A stretch of DNA of 64,000 nucleotides from Bauldia litoralis (GTDB lineage Bacteria; Pseudomonadota; Alphaproteobacteria; Rhizobiales; Kaistiaceae), in NCBI RefSeq assembly GCF_900104485.1, contig NZ_FMXQ01000002.1:372001-436000 (forward strand). Reading direction: 5' to 3'. Position 1 is the first letter of the stretch; every line of letters starts with the position of its first letter. Below are positions 1 through 8,557 of the stretch, in pieces. Made by a program: the position numbers and the translations under genes. The notes below the pieces were generated by a model. That model made no database searches and was not told where the DNA came from. It saw only the letters and a program-made list of their open reading frames with translations.

Positions 1-1068
1 GAAGGCAATCGAGGCGAAGCGGACGATCGGCAACCGCGACCGCCGGCCAAGCGCCAGCGCGATTCCGATCGGCATCGACGCGCCCATCCCGCTCAGCGCC
101 ACGACCAGGGTGACCAGGAGCCCGCCCCAGAGCGGCGTCTCGACGTAGGACAGGCCGAAATCCACCGCGAAGATACCGAGGATCAGGCACAGCAGGCCGA
201 CGGCCGACCACACGCCGAGGGCGCTGCGCGCACCGGCAAAGCCTCGTCTCGCGATAGCAACAAGCCCGACGACTCCGCCAGCGAGGCCGCAGACGAACGC
301 CAGAAGCGTCGCCAGCGACGTCCCGTCGGCGCCGACGCCGACGTCCGGCGTCACGACAAACACCGATATCAGCCACGCCAGCACCGCCAGGCCGGCAAGA
401 GCGGGAGCGACATATCCCGGCACGGACGGCGCGGCGAAGGCGGCGACCACCGCAGTCGCGATGCAACCGAGCACGACGAGTCCCACCGCGGACCAGATGG
501 AGATGTTGAAGTTGCCACCGGTCAGCAGGAGCAGCGCCACGACCGGGAAGATGCCGAAGAGGTAGATCGCGGTTTCCCGCTTGTAGGGTATGCGCGGCAC
601 CGCCATTAGGACGACGCCGATGATGAGCAGGACCGCCGTCAGGTCGACGCGCCATCGCTGGTCGAGCGGATAGCGGCCGTAGATGAACTGGCCGAATTTC
701 GCCTCGACGAAGGCCCAGCAGGCCCCCGCTCCCGGCACGATGCAGTCCTCCCGGCTGTCGCCGGTCCACACCGCGTCGATGAACGCCCATTCGATGATCG
801 GCGGCACGATGAGCAGGATCAGCGCGACGCCGACCAGCGTCAGGATCGTATTGCCGATCGAGGAAAAGAGGTTTTGCTGAGCCCAGCCGACGGCGCCAAT
901 GCTGCCCCGTGGCGGCGGCAACACAGGTTCTTCCTCGGCGCGCACATACATCATCGTCTCGGCAAAGCCCGGCCGCACCGCGGCGACTTCGCCGGGGACA
1001 TGCGCGTCCGCGGGCTTCGGTTCGTCAAAGCCGCCGGAGGGGGCGTCTGTCGGTTTGTCGGCGCTCAT
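1..1068 (-). CDS. aapM: General L-amino acid ABC transporter permease AapM (3' part beyond window)
   Basis: This is an inner-membrane permease of the general L-amino acid transporter AapJQMP, a HAAT/PAAT-family importer. Reading from ATG at 1068 toward position 1 gives 356 codons with no stop, so the C-terminus lies outside the window. A long, acidic, Pro-rich cytoplasmic N-terminus of about 75 residues precedes the first hydrophobic segment (residues about 85-110). A Trp/Cys-containing periplasmic loop with a DQRWRVD motif and several more membrane segments follow. The long N-terminus and the large insertion ahead of the conserved permease core are typical of AapM. The start lies 4 bases after the aapQ stop, so the two are translationally coupled. 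aapP would be expected just off the left edge. Confidence 0.9.
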   Translation of the reverse strand, partial: MSADKPTDAPSGGFDEPKPADAHVPGEVAAVRPGFAETMMYVRAEEEPVLPPPRGSIGAVGWAQQNLFSSIGNTILTLVGVALILLIVPPIIEWAFIDAVWTGDSREDCIVPGAGACWAFVEAKFGQFIYGRYPLDQRWRVDLTAVLLIIGVVLMAVPRIPYKRETAIYLFGIFPVVALLLLTGGNFNISIWSAVGLVVLGCIATAVVAAFAAPSVPGYVAPALAGLAVLAWLISVFVVTPDVGVGADGTSLATLLAFVCGLAGGVVGLVAIARRGFAGARSALGVWSAVGLLCLILGIFAVDFGLSYVETPLWGGLLVTLVVALSGMGASMPIGIALALGRRSRLPIVRFASIAF

Positions 1069-1072
1069 CCGG

Positions 1073-2275
1073 TCAGCGCTCCACCAGCGCCACGCGGCGG
1101 TTGAACCAGTTCATGAACAGCGACGTCGCGACACTGATCGCCAGGTAGACCAGCATGGTGATGGTGATCGCCTCGACCGCCTGTCCGGTCTGGTTGAGGA
1201 CTGTCCCCGCGAAGACCGAGACGAGGTCCGGATAGCCGACCGCCACGGCAAGCGACGAGTTCTTGATCAGGTTCAGATACTGGTTGGTCAGCGGCGGAAT
1301 GATCACCCGCATCGCCTGCGGGATGATCACCAGCCGGAGCGTCGGCCCTTGCCGCATGCCCAGCGCGAAGGCCGCCTCGCTCTGCCCCTTGGCCACGGCG
1401 AGGATTCCGGCGCGGACGATTTCGGCGATGAAGGTCGCGGTGTAGAGGCTGAGTCCGAGCAGCAGGGCGACGAATTCGGGCTGGATGTGCAACCCGCCGA
1501 CGAAGTTGAAGCCCTTGAGTTCGGGATACATCAGTTGCAGCGGCGAACCGCTCGCCAGGAAGACCAGGAGCGGCAGGAAGACGATGAGCCCCAGTCCCGT
1601 CCAGAAGGCGGGAAAGGTCTGGCCCGTCGCGTAAAGCCGCCGCCGCGCCCAGATCGAGATGCCGATTGCCGCCACGATCGCCACACCGAGCGCCACCACC
1701 GTCGCGCCGAAGCCCGGTTCGACATCGGGCCAGGGCAGCAGCAAGCCGCGGTTGCTCAGGTTGGAGCCAAGCGGCAATTCGACCGCCTGTCGCGGCCCGG
1801 GCAGCACCGCCAGCACGGCCTTGTACCAGAACAGCAGTTGCAGCAGCACCGGGATGTTGCGCAGCGTCTCGACATAGACCCCGGCGATTCCGGCGACCAG
1901 CCAGTTTCGCGACAACCGCGCGATGCCGACGATGAAACCGATGATCGAGGCGAGGAAGACGCCGATCACGCCGACAAGCAGCGTATTGATCAGGCCGACG
2001 AAGAAGGACCGTAGGTAGCTGTCGTCGGGCGTGTAATCGATCAGGGATTGCGAGATCGCGAAGCCCGCCCGGCTCCACAGGAAGTCGAAACCGGAGGCGA
2101 TATTCGCCCGTTCGAGATTCTCGCGTGCGTTGTCGATCGCCCACCAGAAGAAGGCGACGACACCGATGGCGAGAAGCACCTGGAAGACGATGCCGCGGAT
2201 TTTCGGGTCGTAGAGCGGCGAGACGCGCGCCGCCCCGCGCACACCACGATCAGGTGCCATATCTCCTACGGCCAT
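1073..2275 (-). CDS. aapQ: General L-amino acid ABC transporter permease AapQ
   Basis: AapQ is the second membrane subunit of the AapJQMP importer and pairs with AapM. The 400-residue product starts at ATG 2275 with a GGAAG-like ribosome site. It has an N-terminal membrane segment (about residues 30-48), then a segment containing GLINTLLVGVIGVF, a large periplasmic insertion, and the C-terminal permease core. The cytoplasmic EAA-type loop is visible as EAAFALGMRQGPTLRLVIIP, which contacts the ATPase. Length and layout match AapQ rather than the shorter HisQ/GlnP permeases. It lies between aapJ and aapM; the gap to aapJ carries a strong hairpin. Confidence 0.93.
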   Translation of the reverse strand: MAVGDMAPDRGVRGAARVSPLYDPKIRGIVFQVLLAIGVVAFFWWAIDNARENLERANIASGFDFLWSRAGFAISQSLIDYTPDDSYLRSFFVGLINTLLVGVIGVFLASIIGFIVGIARLSRNWLVAGIAGVYVETLRNIPVLLQLLFWYKAVLAVLPGPRQAVELPLGSNLSNRGLLLPWPDVEPGFGATVVALGVAIVAAIGISIWARRRLYATGQTFPAFWTGLGLIVFLPLLVFLASGSPLQLMYPELKGFNFVGGLHIQPEFVALLLGLSLYTATFIAEIVRAGILAVAKGQSEAAFALGMRQGPTLRLVIIPQAMRVIIPPLTNQYLNLIKNSSLAVAVGYPDLVSVFAGTVLNQTGQAVEAITITMLVYLAISVATSLFMNWFNRRVALVER

Positions 2276-2305
2276 CCGTGTCTTCCAGTTACCGCTTCAG
2301 GTCGC

Positions 2306-2333
2306 CTTCGGGCGGCGCGATTGCCGCCCGAAG
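2306..2333 (-). terminator. Intercistronic hairpin between aapJ and aapQ
   Basis: A perfect 11-bp inverted repeat (CTTCGGGCGGC / GCCGCCCGAAG) with a 6-base loop fills much of the 81-base gap between aapJ and aapQ. It has no T-run. This is most likely a partial terminator or mRNA-stabilising hairpin that lets the binding protein be made in excess over the permeases, as is common for such operons. The role is inferred. Confidence 0.6.
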
Positions 2334-2356
2334 CCTTGCAAGCGATACGCCGCCGC

Positions 2357-3373
2357 CTAGCGGATCGGCGGGGCGTACTGGATGCCGCCCTTGGTCCACA
2401 GGGCGTTGAGACCGCGAGCGATCTGCAGCGGCGAATCCGCGCCGATGTTGCGCTCGAAGATCTCGCCGTAGTTGCCGACGGCCTTCAGCACGTCAGCCGC
2501 CCAGGCAGTGGTCAGGCCGATGTCCTCGCCGAAGGTCCCGTCCTTGCCAAGCAAGCGCTGGACCGACTGGTTCTCGCTGGACATCATCTCGTCGACATTC
2601 GCCTGGGTGACACCGAGTTCCTCGGCGTTCAGCAGGGCGAAACCGACCCACTTCATGATGTTGAACCATTCCTCGTCGCCCTGGCGGACGACCGGGCCGA
2701 GCGGCTCTTTGGAGATGATCTCGGGCAGGATGATGTGATCGTCCGGCGCGGCGAGCGTCAGACGGGTGGAGTAAAGGCCGGACGCATCGGTGGTGTAGGC
2801 GTCGCAACGATTGGCGTCATAGGCGGCGTTGGCTTCCTCGACCTTCTCGAAGACAACCGGATTTAGCTCCATGTTGTTGCGCGAGAAATAGTCGGCGAGG
2901 TTCAGCTCGGTCGTCGTCCCGGTCTGGACGCAGACGGCGGCGCCGGAAAGCTCGAGCGCCGAGGTAATGCCGGCGTCCTTGCGCACCATGAAGCCCTGGC
3001 CGTCATAGTAGGTGACGACGCCGAAGGCGAGTCCAAGCGCGGTATCGCGCGACATGGTCCAGGTCGTGTTGCGCGACAGGAGGTCGATCTCGCCCGACTG
3101 GAGCGCGGTGAACCGATCCTTCGCGGTCAGCGGCGTGTACTTGACCTTGGTCGCGTCGTTGAAGATCGCCGCGGCGATGGCTTTGCAGAAATCGACGTCG
3201 AAACCGGTCCATTCGCCCGCGTCATCGGGCGCGGCGAATCCGATCAGCCCGGTGTTGACGCCGCATTGTAGAAAGCCCTTGGCCTTCACGTCTTCGAGAG
3301 TCGTTGCGCTGGCCGCACCCGCTGCAAACGAGAACATTGCGCCGGCAATAACCGGAATCATCAGTTGTTTCAT
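2357..3373 (-). CDS. aapJ: General L-amino acid ABC transporter substrate-binding protein AapJ
   Basis: AapJ is the periplasmic binding protein that delivers a broad range of L-amino acids to AapQMP. The ATG at 3373 is preferred over an in-frame TTG at 3379, because GGGAG sits 7 bases upstream of the ATG. The 338-residue product has a cleavable signal peptide of about 24 residues ending in a stretch of alanines. The SBP_bac_3 fold follows, with the family motif GFDVDFCKAIAAAIF and a C-terminal YGEIFERNIG. It is the first gene of the aap operon and is transcribed divergently from metC. Confidence 0.94.
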   Translation of the reverse strand: MKQLMIPVIAGAMFSFAAGAASATTLEDVKAKGFLQCGVNTGLIGFAAPDDAGEWTGFDVDFCKAIAAAIFNDATKVKYTPLTAKDRFTALQSGEIDLLSRNTTWTMSRDTALGLAFGVVTYYDGQGFMVRKDAGITSALELSGAAVCVQTGTTTELNLADYFSRNNMELNPVVFEKVEEANAAYDANRCDAYTTDASGLYSTRLTLAAPDDHIILPEIISKEPLGPVVRQGDEEWFNIMKWVGFALLNAEELGVTQANVDEMMSSENQSVQRLLGKDGTFGEDIGLTTAWAADVLKAVGNYGEIFERNIGADSPLQIARGLNALWTKGGIQYAPPIR

Positions 3374-3591
3374 ACTCAAACTCCCTCTTTGTCGCGGATA
3401 ACCGCCGAAACTTTCCTATTCATGCCGAGGCTGTAAGCAGACTTGCGACAGGAAATTGCCTGAACCATGCCCGATCGAAAGTTGACCCTCTCATCACAGG
3501 CGATTATGCGACACCGGTCAAGACCGTCCAATGCCGATTTTCCGGCAGTTTCGGCCCAAAACTTAATCCACATAAGTCGGACATTTCATCA
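3374..3591. other. Divergent aapJ/metC intergenic region
   Basis: This 218-base region must hold the back-to-back promoters of aapJ and metC. It is somewhat more AT-rich than its neighbours. I searched it for SAM-type riboswitch features, since metC-type genes sometimes carry them, and saw none. I could not assign -35/-10 boxes with confidence. Confidence 0.45.
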
Positions 3592-4773
3592 ATGGTCAAG
3601 TCAGACGACGGTCGCCCGGACCGCAAGCCATCCACCCGGTTGGTCCGGGTCGGGCGCGACGAGGCGCTGACCGGACCTTTCGTCAATCCTCCCGTCGTCC
3701 ATGCATCGACGGTCCTGTTTCCCGACACGGACACCATGCTCTCCCGTCGGCAGCGCTACCTGTATGGACGCCGGGGCACGCCAACCAGCGAAGCCCTCGA
3801 AACCGCCATCAGCGACATCGAAGGGGCCTCCGGCACGGTTATCTGCCCCTCCGGCCTGAACGCTGTCTCAACCGCCCTGCTTAGCGCGCTTTCCGCCGGC
3901 GACGAGGTGCTGATCGTCGATTGTGTCTATGGCCCGGTCCGACACTTCGCCGATACGGTCCTGAAGCGAATGGGGATCGACACGGTCTATTTCGACCCCG
4001 CGATCGGCACCGGCATCGCCGACATCATCTCCGAGCGCACGGCCGCGGTCTATCTCGAAGCCCCGGGTTCGCTGACCTTCGAGATGCAGGACGTCCCGGC
4101 AATCGCTGGCATTGCCCACGATCGCGGTGCAACCGTCTTGTTCGACAATACCTGGGCGACGCCCTTTTTCTTCAAGCCGCTGGCAGCCGGCGTCGACCTG
4201 TCGATCCAGGCCGGCACCAAGTATCTCGGCGGCCATTCCGACGTGAATCTCGGGCTCGTCGCTGCCAACGAGCGCCATTGGCCGGCCCTCAAGGAAGCTC
4301 ATGGCACCATGGGACTCTGCGCCGGCCCCGACGACATCTACCTCGGCCTGCGGGGATTGCGGACGATGGGCGTTCGCCTCGAACGCCAGATGCAGTCCGC
4401 ACTGACCGTCGCCGGATGGCTGCAAGACCGGCCCGAGGTCGCCCGGGTTCTCCACCCGGCCCTGCCGGACGATCCCGGACACGCCTTGTGGAAACGCGAC
4501 ATGGGCGGCGCTTGCGGCCTGTTCAGCATCATTCTCGATGGCTGGAGCCTCGACGATACGAAGAGCCTGGTCGATGGCCTCGACCTCTTCGGCATCGGAG
4601 CGTCGTGGGGCGGGTTCGAAAGCCTCGCCATCCTCGCCGACCCCCGCAAGCAGCGCACGGCGGTGCCGTGGGCCGCTGAAGGTCCGCTGGTACGGCTGCA
4701 TATCGGACTGGAAGACCCGGGCGACCTGATCGCCGACCTCAAGGCCGGCTTCGACCGCATCGCCGCCGCCTGA
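3592..4773 (+). CDS. metC: Cystathionine beta-lyase (MetC), PLP-dependent
   Basis: This enzyme cleaves cystathionine to homocysteine, pyruvate and ammonia in methionine biosynthesis. The 393-residue product belongs to the Cys/Met-metabolism PLP family. The YGRRGTPTSEALE motif (about residues 60-72) contributes phosphate-binding Tyr/Arg residues from the partner subunit. Next come the PSGLNAVSTALL cofactor loop, the aspartate of VLFDNTWATP, and the Schiff-base lysine in SIQAGTKYLGGHSD. GASWGGFESL near the C-terminus is typical of cystathionine beta-lyases as opposed to gamma-synthases. The divergent metC/aapJ arrangement is the known order in rhizobia. No clear Shine-Dalgarno precedes the ATG. 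Confidence 0.93.
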   Translation: MVKSDDGRPDRKPSTRLVRVGRDEALTGPFVNPPVVHASTVLFPDTDTMLSRRQRYLYGRRGTPTSEALETAISDIEGASGTVICPSGLNAVSTALLSALSAGDEVLIVDCVYGPVRHFADTVLKRMGIDTVYFDPAIGTGIADIISERTAAVYLEAPGSLTFEMQDVPAIAGIAHDRGATVLFDNTWATPFFFKPLAAGVDLSIQAGTKYLGGHSDVNLGLVAANERHWPALKEAHGTMGLCAGPDDIYLGLRGLRTMGVRLERQMQSALTVAGWLQDRPEVARVLHPALPDDPGHALWKRDMGGACGLFSIILDGWSLDDTKSLVDGLDLFGIGASWGGFESLAILADPRKQRTAVPWAAEGPLVRLHIGLEDPGDLIADLKAGFDRIAAA

Positions 4774-4789
4774 GCGGGCGGTCCCGCTC
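4772..4789. terminator. Hairpin between convergent metC and PAP2 gene
   Basis: GAGCGGG and CCCGCTC, separated by four bases, form a 7-bp hairpin that exactly fills the space between the stop codons of the two convergent genes. It lacks a T-run, so termination in both directions is only a reasonable guess. Confidence 0.4.
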
Positions 4790-5683
4790 CTATCCCCGGC
4801 GAGCGCCCCTCAACGCCGCCCAGAGTTCCTCGACCATCGTCGCCGCGCCTTCCCTGCGGAACATCGTGCGGATCGCCACGGTCTTCGGCATCAGGGAGCC
4901 ATCCGGCTGGCGCTGGAACGCAACGCCGCTGCGCCCGAGGGCGTAGGCGTAGAAGACGGTGAAGGCCGCGCCTACGAACACGCCGGCGACGACGTCGCTC
5001 GGGAAATGGGCGCCGACCGCCACCCGGCTGACGGCCATGAGCCCGGCGCAGACCCCGATCACGCCGACCACCACCGGCTGTCCCCTGAAGATGTAGGCGC
5101 AGGAGACGAAGAGAGCGGCGGCGGTCGTCGCATGCCCCGAGGGAAAGCTGACATGCTCATGGGCGAAGGAAATCGGCTCGAAGGTAAAGATGCCGTCCTT
5201 CTTGAAGCGCAGCGGACGGGAGCGTCCAAGCGTCCACTTGATCAGGTTGGTGACAATGCCGGCCGCGGCCATATTGAAGAAGAAGAAGCCGACAAGGTCC
5301 GCGACCTCGACCCAGGCCGCCGCCGCGGACCGGCCGATGCGGGTCCAGTCGGCGAAGAGCAACACCAGCCCGAAGATGCCGACCGGGACCAGATACCACC
5401 CGGACTTGCCGAACTGGGTGATGAACTGGAAGACGCCCTCGGTCAGCGGCGACAGGGCCTCGGACCAGCCCGGCGCCCCGGAATCGAGGCTGAACAGGGA
5501 AAGCGTGATCACGATCACCGCCAGCAAACCTCCCGCCAGCACCAGCCGCGTCCGCGGATAGGCATCGGGAAGGAGGGCCGGAATCCGACGCCGCTTCAGC
5601 CGGGCGTTGAGAATCGCGAGGTTTCGCCGAAGCCGCCCCCCGCCCTCGGACGCAGCACGGGCCTTTTGGTCTGTCTCGGTCAT
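4790..5683 (-). CDS. PAP2-family membrane phosphatase
   Basis: This is an integral-membrane acid phosphatase of the PAP2 superfamily, which dephosphorylates lipid phosphates such as undecaprenyl pyrophosphate, phosphatidylglycerol phosphate or lipid A. All three family motifs are visible: KWTLGRSRPLRF (KX6RP), FPSGHATTAAAL (PSGH), and SRVAVGAHFPSDVVAG (SRX5HX3D). Several hydrophobic segments surround them. I chose ATG 5683 (MTETDQ), giving 297 residues; in-frame ATGs at 5713 and 5782 would add low-complexity residues. The KX6RP to PSGH spacing and overall length resemble LpxE/PgpB-like proteins, but the substrate cannot be read from the sequence. Confidence 0.85.
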   Translation of the reverse strand: MTETDQKARAASEGGGRLRRNLAILNARLKRRRIPALLPDAYPRTRLVLAGGLLAVIVITLSLFSLDSGAPGWSEALSPLTEGVFQFITQFGKSGWYLVPVGIFGLVLLFADWTRIGRSAAAAWVEVADLVGFFFFNMAAAGIVTNLIKWTLGRSRPLRFKKDGIFTFEPISFAHEHVSFPSGHATTAAALFVSCAYIFRGQPVVVGVIGVCAGLMAVSRVAVGAHFPSDVVAGVFVGAAFTVFYAYALGRSGVAFQRQPDGSLMPKTVAIRTMFRREGAATMVEELWAALRGARRG

Positions 5684-5827
5684 GCGTGCGCCGGTTCGGT
5701 CTGAATCCCCCATGCGTCCGACGCTAGCAGGATTTCGCGTCAGAGGCAGGACTGGAACCGTTCTTCCGTCACATCCCGACAATCAAAGTGATCCCGGCCT
5801 GGAACCGGGAGAAACCGCCGTTCCCGC

Positions 5828-6202
5828 CTAATCGCTTGTGTACGTCGACAGGGTCAGGCTCAGGTTGTAGGCGCTGATGAGCCTGATGAAATCGCGGCTG
5901 AAGGACTGCAAGAGCGCGTCTTCCTCGCCGTCATGGAACGCGATGTCGAGTTCCATCGATTCGACATCCCCGCGTGTCGCGACGGGAAGCAATTCGCCAT
6001 GCGCGCGAAGCCATCCCGTCGCCATCGTCTCGATCTGCGAAATCGAGTTCCGGTCATCGACGTTGCCGAGGCCGTAGTGCAGGCAATTCGTCAGGCTTCC
6101 GTCGACATCGCGGTGGTCAATCCGATACGGGCGCGCGGTGATGAGGTCCCTGATCTCCCCGACGTCCAGGGCTTCGCCCGAAATCCGCAACTCAATATCC
6201 AA
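5828..6202 (-). CDS. Conserved hypothetical protein, possibly DUF4279-like
   Basis: A 124-residue soluble acidic protein with no signal peptide or membrane segment. The opening MDIELRISGEALDVGEIRDL resembles the start of DUF4279-type proteins, in which a beta-hairpin precedes a helix beginning with a Pro/Val-x-Glu-Ile turn. A central WLRAHGELLP and the C-terminal segment LISAYNLSLTLS suggest an alternating alpha/beta fold. No catalytic signature is visible. It stands between the PAP2 gene and tRNA-Arg with the same orientation. The function is unknown and the family match is tentative. Confidence 0.6.
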   Translation of the reverse strand: MDIELRISGEALDVGEIRDLITARPYRIDHRDVDGSLTNCLHYGLGNVDDRNSISQIETMATGWLRAHGELLPVATRGDVESMELDIAFHDGEEDALLQSFSRDFIRLISAYNLSLTLSTYTSD

Positions 6203-6270
6203 GCTGATGACCTTGTGTGTTGGCGGCGGAAATCGGTCCGGGACCGAAAAGGCAAAGCCATCGGTGGGAT

Positions 6271-6347
6271 TGGCGACCCCGGCAGGGCTCGAACCTGCGA
6301 CCCGCAGCTTAGAAGGCTGCTGCTCTATCCAGCTGAGCTACGGGGTC
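6271..6347 (-). tRNA. tRNA-Arg (anticodon TCT)
   Basis: The minus strand folds as a complete tRNA. The 7-bp acceptor is GACCCCG / CGGGGTC, the D-arm has AGCTGGATA, the anticodon loop is CTTCTAA with TCT, and the T-arm has GGTTCGAGC. Discriminator G and an encoded CCA (6271-6273) complete it. It reads AGA codons, which are rare in this GC-rich genome. Confidence 0.97.
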
Positions 6348-6363
6348 GTCTCCGGGCGCGCTT

Positions 6364-6669
6364 TCAGTGGGTCCAGGGTTGCGCCCGGTCGTAGCGAAAA
6401 TTGTCGGCGTAGGACTGGAGCCGCAACGAACGCTCGTGGGTCTCGCTGACGCGATAGGGAATGCCGTTCCGCTCCGCATAGGCGACAGCTTCCTCGCGGG
6501 TGTCGAATTCGAGATGGATCTGCCGCCGCATGTCCGACGACGAGGTGTAGCCCATCAGCGGGTCGACCTTGAGCGGCACCTCCGGCTCGTAATCGAGAAT
6601 CCACCGGTCCGTCTGTGCGGTGCCCGACTGCATGGCCGTCTTGGCCGGTCTGAAGATACGCGCGAGCAT
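6364..6669 (-). CDS. Complex I accessory subunit, NDUFS4-like (ETC complex I subunit region)
   Basis: A 101-residue protein matching the alphaproteobacterial homologue of the mitochondrial 18-kDa complex I subunit NDUFS4. Visible family features are an N-terminal RIFRPAKTAMQSG, the WILDYEP motif, DPLMGYTSSSDM, and the segment REEAVAYAERNGIPYRV, which packs against the peripheral arm in known structures. It probably stabilises NADH:ubiquinone oxidoreductase near the NADH-oxidising module. The start at 6669 gives the usual length; a longer in-frame extension upstream has no family character. It directly follows tRNA-Arg on the chromosome. Confidence 0.88.
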   Translation of the reverse strand: MLARIFRPAKTAMQSGTAQTDRWILDYEPEVPLKVDPLMGYTSSSDMRRQIHLEFDTREEAVAYAERNGIPYRVSETHERSLRLQSYADNFRYDRAQPWTH

Positions 6670-6767
6670 GGACTGCCTCTCCAGCGAGGATTGATCGAAC
6701 CGCGATCCGGAAGCCGCTTCGCCGCTTCCCCCGGTTGCCCCTAGATAGGCCGAGCCGATCCGCCGGA

Positions 6768-7814
6768 TCAAGCCCGCCCTTTTACCGCTGGCCGGTTTCC
6801 GCCGATCCGCGTCGCCTCGGCCTGGGCGGTCAGAGCCAGCTCGGTCGCCAGGAAGCAATGCGCCTGCCCCATCGCGGTTTCCGTGCGGTTCAGGACATCG
6901 TCGCGAAGTTGCTTGCCGTAGAGGACTTCGGTCGACGCGCAATCGATGTGGCGGACGCCCTCGCCATCGACCAGGAACAGGTGGTCGCTGCCGGGCCGGC
7001 CGGCGATGTCGATATATTTGCGGAGTTCGATCGTCCCCTCGGTGCCGAGGACGAAAAGCCGCCCGTCGCCCCAAACCGGCAGCCCGGCCTGGGTGAACCA
7101 GTCGACGCGGATGTAGCCGGTGGCCGAATCCGAGACGAGCACCATCTGGCCGAAGTCGTCGAAATCCGGCTTGTCGGGGTGGTCGAAATTGGCGATCTGG
7201 CTCGAGGCGACAGTCGCCTCGCTGGCCCCTGTGAAGAACAGGAACTGCTCGACCTGGTGCGAGCCGATATCGCAGAGAATGCCGCCGTAGCGCGCCTTCT
7301 GGTAGAACCAGTCCGGGCGGGGGTAATTGCCCTCACGGTGCGGCCCGAGGCCGACAGTCTGCATCACCTTGCCGATCGCCCCGGCCCTGACCAGTTCGCC
7401 GGCGGCGATCGTGGCGGGCTGGAGCAGGTGCTCGGAATAGCAGATCGACAGGATCCGCCCGGTCTCCGCCTGCACCGCGCGCAATTCGGCCAGCTGGTCG
7501 AGGCTGGTGGCGCCGGGCTTGTCGAGCATCACGTCCTTGCCATGGCGCATCGCCCGAACGGCCATCGGCGCCCGCTCGGCCAGGATCCCCGCCCCGATGA
7601 TCAGCTTGATCTCCGGGTCCTCGAGGATTTCGCGCTCGTCGGTGACCCGCCTGGCCTCGGGAAACGCCTCGCTATAGGGCGCGGCCAGATCGTCCTCCGG
7701 CCCGTAGAACGCCTTGAGCCGGCAACCGGCCTCGATCATCACGCTGGTCTGCGCGTAGACGTGGCCATGGTTGATACCGATGGTGGCGAAATCGAATCCT
7801 GGCGATGCGGGCAT
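6768..7814 (-). CDS. Gfo/Idh/MocA-family NAD(P)-dependent oxidoreductase
   Basis: A 348-residue dehydrogenase of the Gfo/Idh/MocA family, whose members oxidise or reduce sugars, inositols and related polyols. The N-terminal Rossmann fold starts with FATIGINHGHVYAQ, a variant of the usual GxGxxG with His in place of the last Gly. DKPG stands for the EKP substrate/cofactor loop (about residues 105-108). The C-terminal alpha/beta domain carries GSHQVEQFLFF, where the G-x-H of the catalytic region lies. It is monocistronic, so context does not show its substrate. It is 15 kb from the moc-like island and need not belong to it. Confidence 0.85.
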   Translation of the reverse strand: MPASPGFDFATIGINHGHVYAQTSVMIEAGCRLKAFYGPEDDLAAPYSEAFPEARRVTDEREILEDPEIKLIIGAGILAERAPMAVRAMRHGKDVMLDKPGATSLDQLAELRAVQAETGRILSICYSEHLLQPATIAAGELVRAGAIGKVMQTVGLGPHREGNYPRPDWFYQKARYGGILCDIGSHQVEQFLFFTGASEATVASSQIANFDHPDKPDFDDFGQMVLVSDSATGYIRVDWFTQAGLPVWGDGRLFVLGTEGTIELRKYIDIAGRPGSDHLFLVDGEGVRHIDCASTEVLYGKQLRDDVLNRTETAMGQAHCFLATELALTAQAEATRIGGNRPAVKGRA

Positions 7815-7950
7815 GAGGCTTCCGTCGGCTGGGAATGGGGCAACACGGCACCGGCGGCGCCGGTCGCGGGAGAGCGCCGACGAAAGTAACTTGTCGGTTA
7901 TTTAGTGGCAAGGCGCGGCGGAACCGTCCCCGCCTCGCGACGCCAGCCGT

Positions 7951-8271
7951 CTAGCCGGCGGCCTGCGCCCAGTAGTCGACCACCAGCGCCCGCTCGATCC
8001 ATGCCGAGGCGAAGGCGACGAATTCCTTGTGCTTCGGGTGCGGCAGATAGGCGTCGCGCGCCGCTTCCGAGACGAAGGTCAGCACGAAGCAGTGTTCGTG
8101 GCCGCCGGACTTGCCTTCCGGGCTGTTATTCACCCCCCACTCGAACCCATCGACCCCGTCGACCTCGGTCGCCAGCACGCCGAAGCGCCGGGCGATCTCG
8201 TCGATCTCGGCCTCGGTGGTGCCGTCCTTGAAGCCGAACAGCACGATGTGGCGCAGCTTGGTCTGGTCCAT
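7951..8271 (-). CDS. Dabb-family (stress-responsive alpha/beta barrel) protein
   Basis: A 106-residue protein with the Dabb signature. It opens with a KLRHIVLFGFKDG strand, continues with a helix and the ELxxEVDGVDGFEWGVNNS turn, then HEHCFVLTFVSEAARDAYLPHPKHKEFV. The AxYLPHPxHxxF string is diagnostic. Members are dimeric ferredoxin-like barrels; a few are enzymes and most have no known role. It stands alone between the Gfo/Idh/MocA gene and tRNA-Pro. Confidence 0.85.
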   Translation of the reverse strand: MDQTKLRHIVLFGFKDGTTEAEIDEIARRFGVLATEVDGVDGFEWGVNNSPEGKSGGHEHCFVLTFVSEAARDAYLPHPKHKEFVAFASAWIERALVVDYWAQAAG

Positions 8272-8381
8272 GAGTCTTACTCCGATGAAGGGAAAGGAAG
8301 ACGCCGAGGGTGACCGGGAAGGTCACGACGGTCGGGAAAGGCGGTGAATGCGCCTCGGCGGCGGGCGGCGGTAACGGAAAA

Positions 8382-8458
8382 TGGTCGGGGCAGCAGGATT
8401 CGAACCTACGACCCCCTGCTCCCAAAGCAGGTGCTCTACCAGGCTGAGCTACGCCCCG
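8382..8458 (-). tRNA. tRNA-Pro (anticodon TGG)
   Basis: The minus strand gives a full cloverleaf: acceptor CGGGGCG paired with TGCCCCG (one G-T pair), D-arm AGCTCAGCCTGGTAGAGC, anticodon loop TTTGGGA with TGG, T-arm AGGTTCGAATCCT, discriminator A and encoded CCA (8382-8384). Confidence 0.97.
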
Positions 8459-8557
8459 AACACATCGTATGTGGCCGGTATGACGGTTCTGGTCAATCCC
8501 GCTGCGTCATCCACACTGGCCGCAGCAGGGTCAATTTCAGCGTCACTCGTCGCCGAC

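Noticed and set aside
3374-3591. SAM-type riboswitch before metC.
   Set aside because: Neither the SAM-II pseudoknot motif nor the SAM-I core could be found in the region.
8382-8458. tRNA-Pro as attachment site of an integrated element.
   Set aside because: The AT-rich gene is on the 5' side of the tRNA. I found no repeated tRNA 3' end and no integrase.
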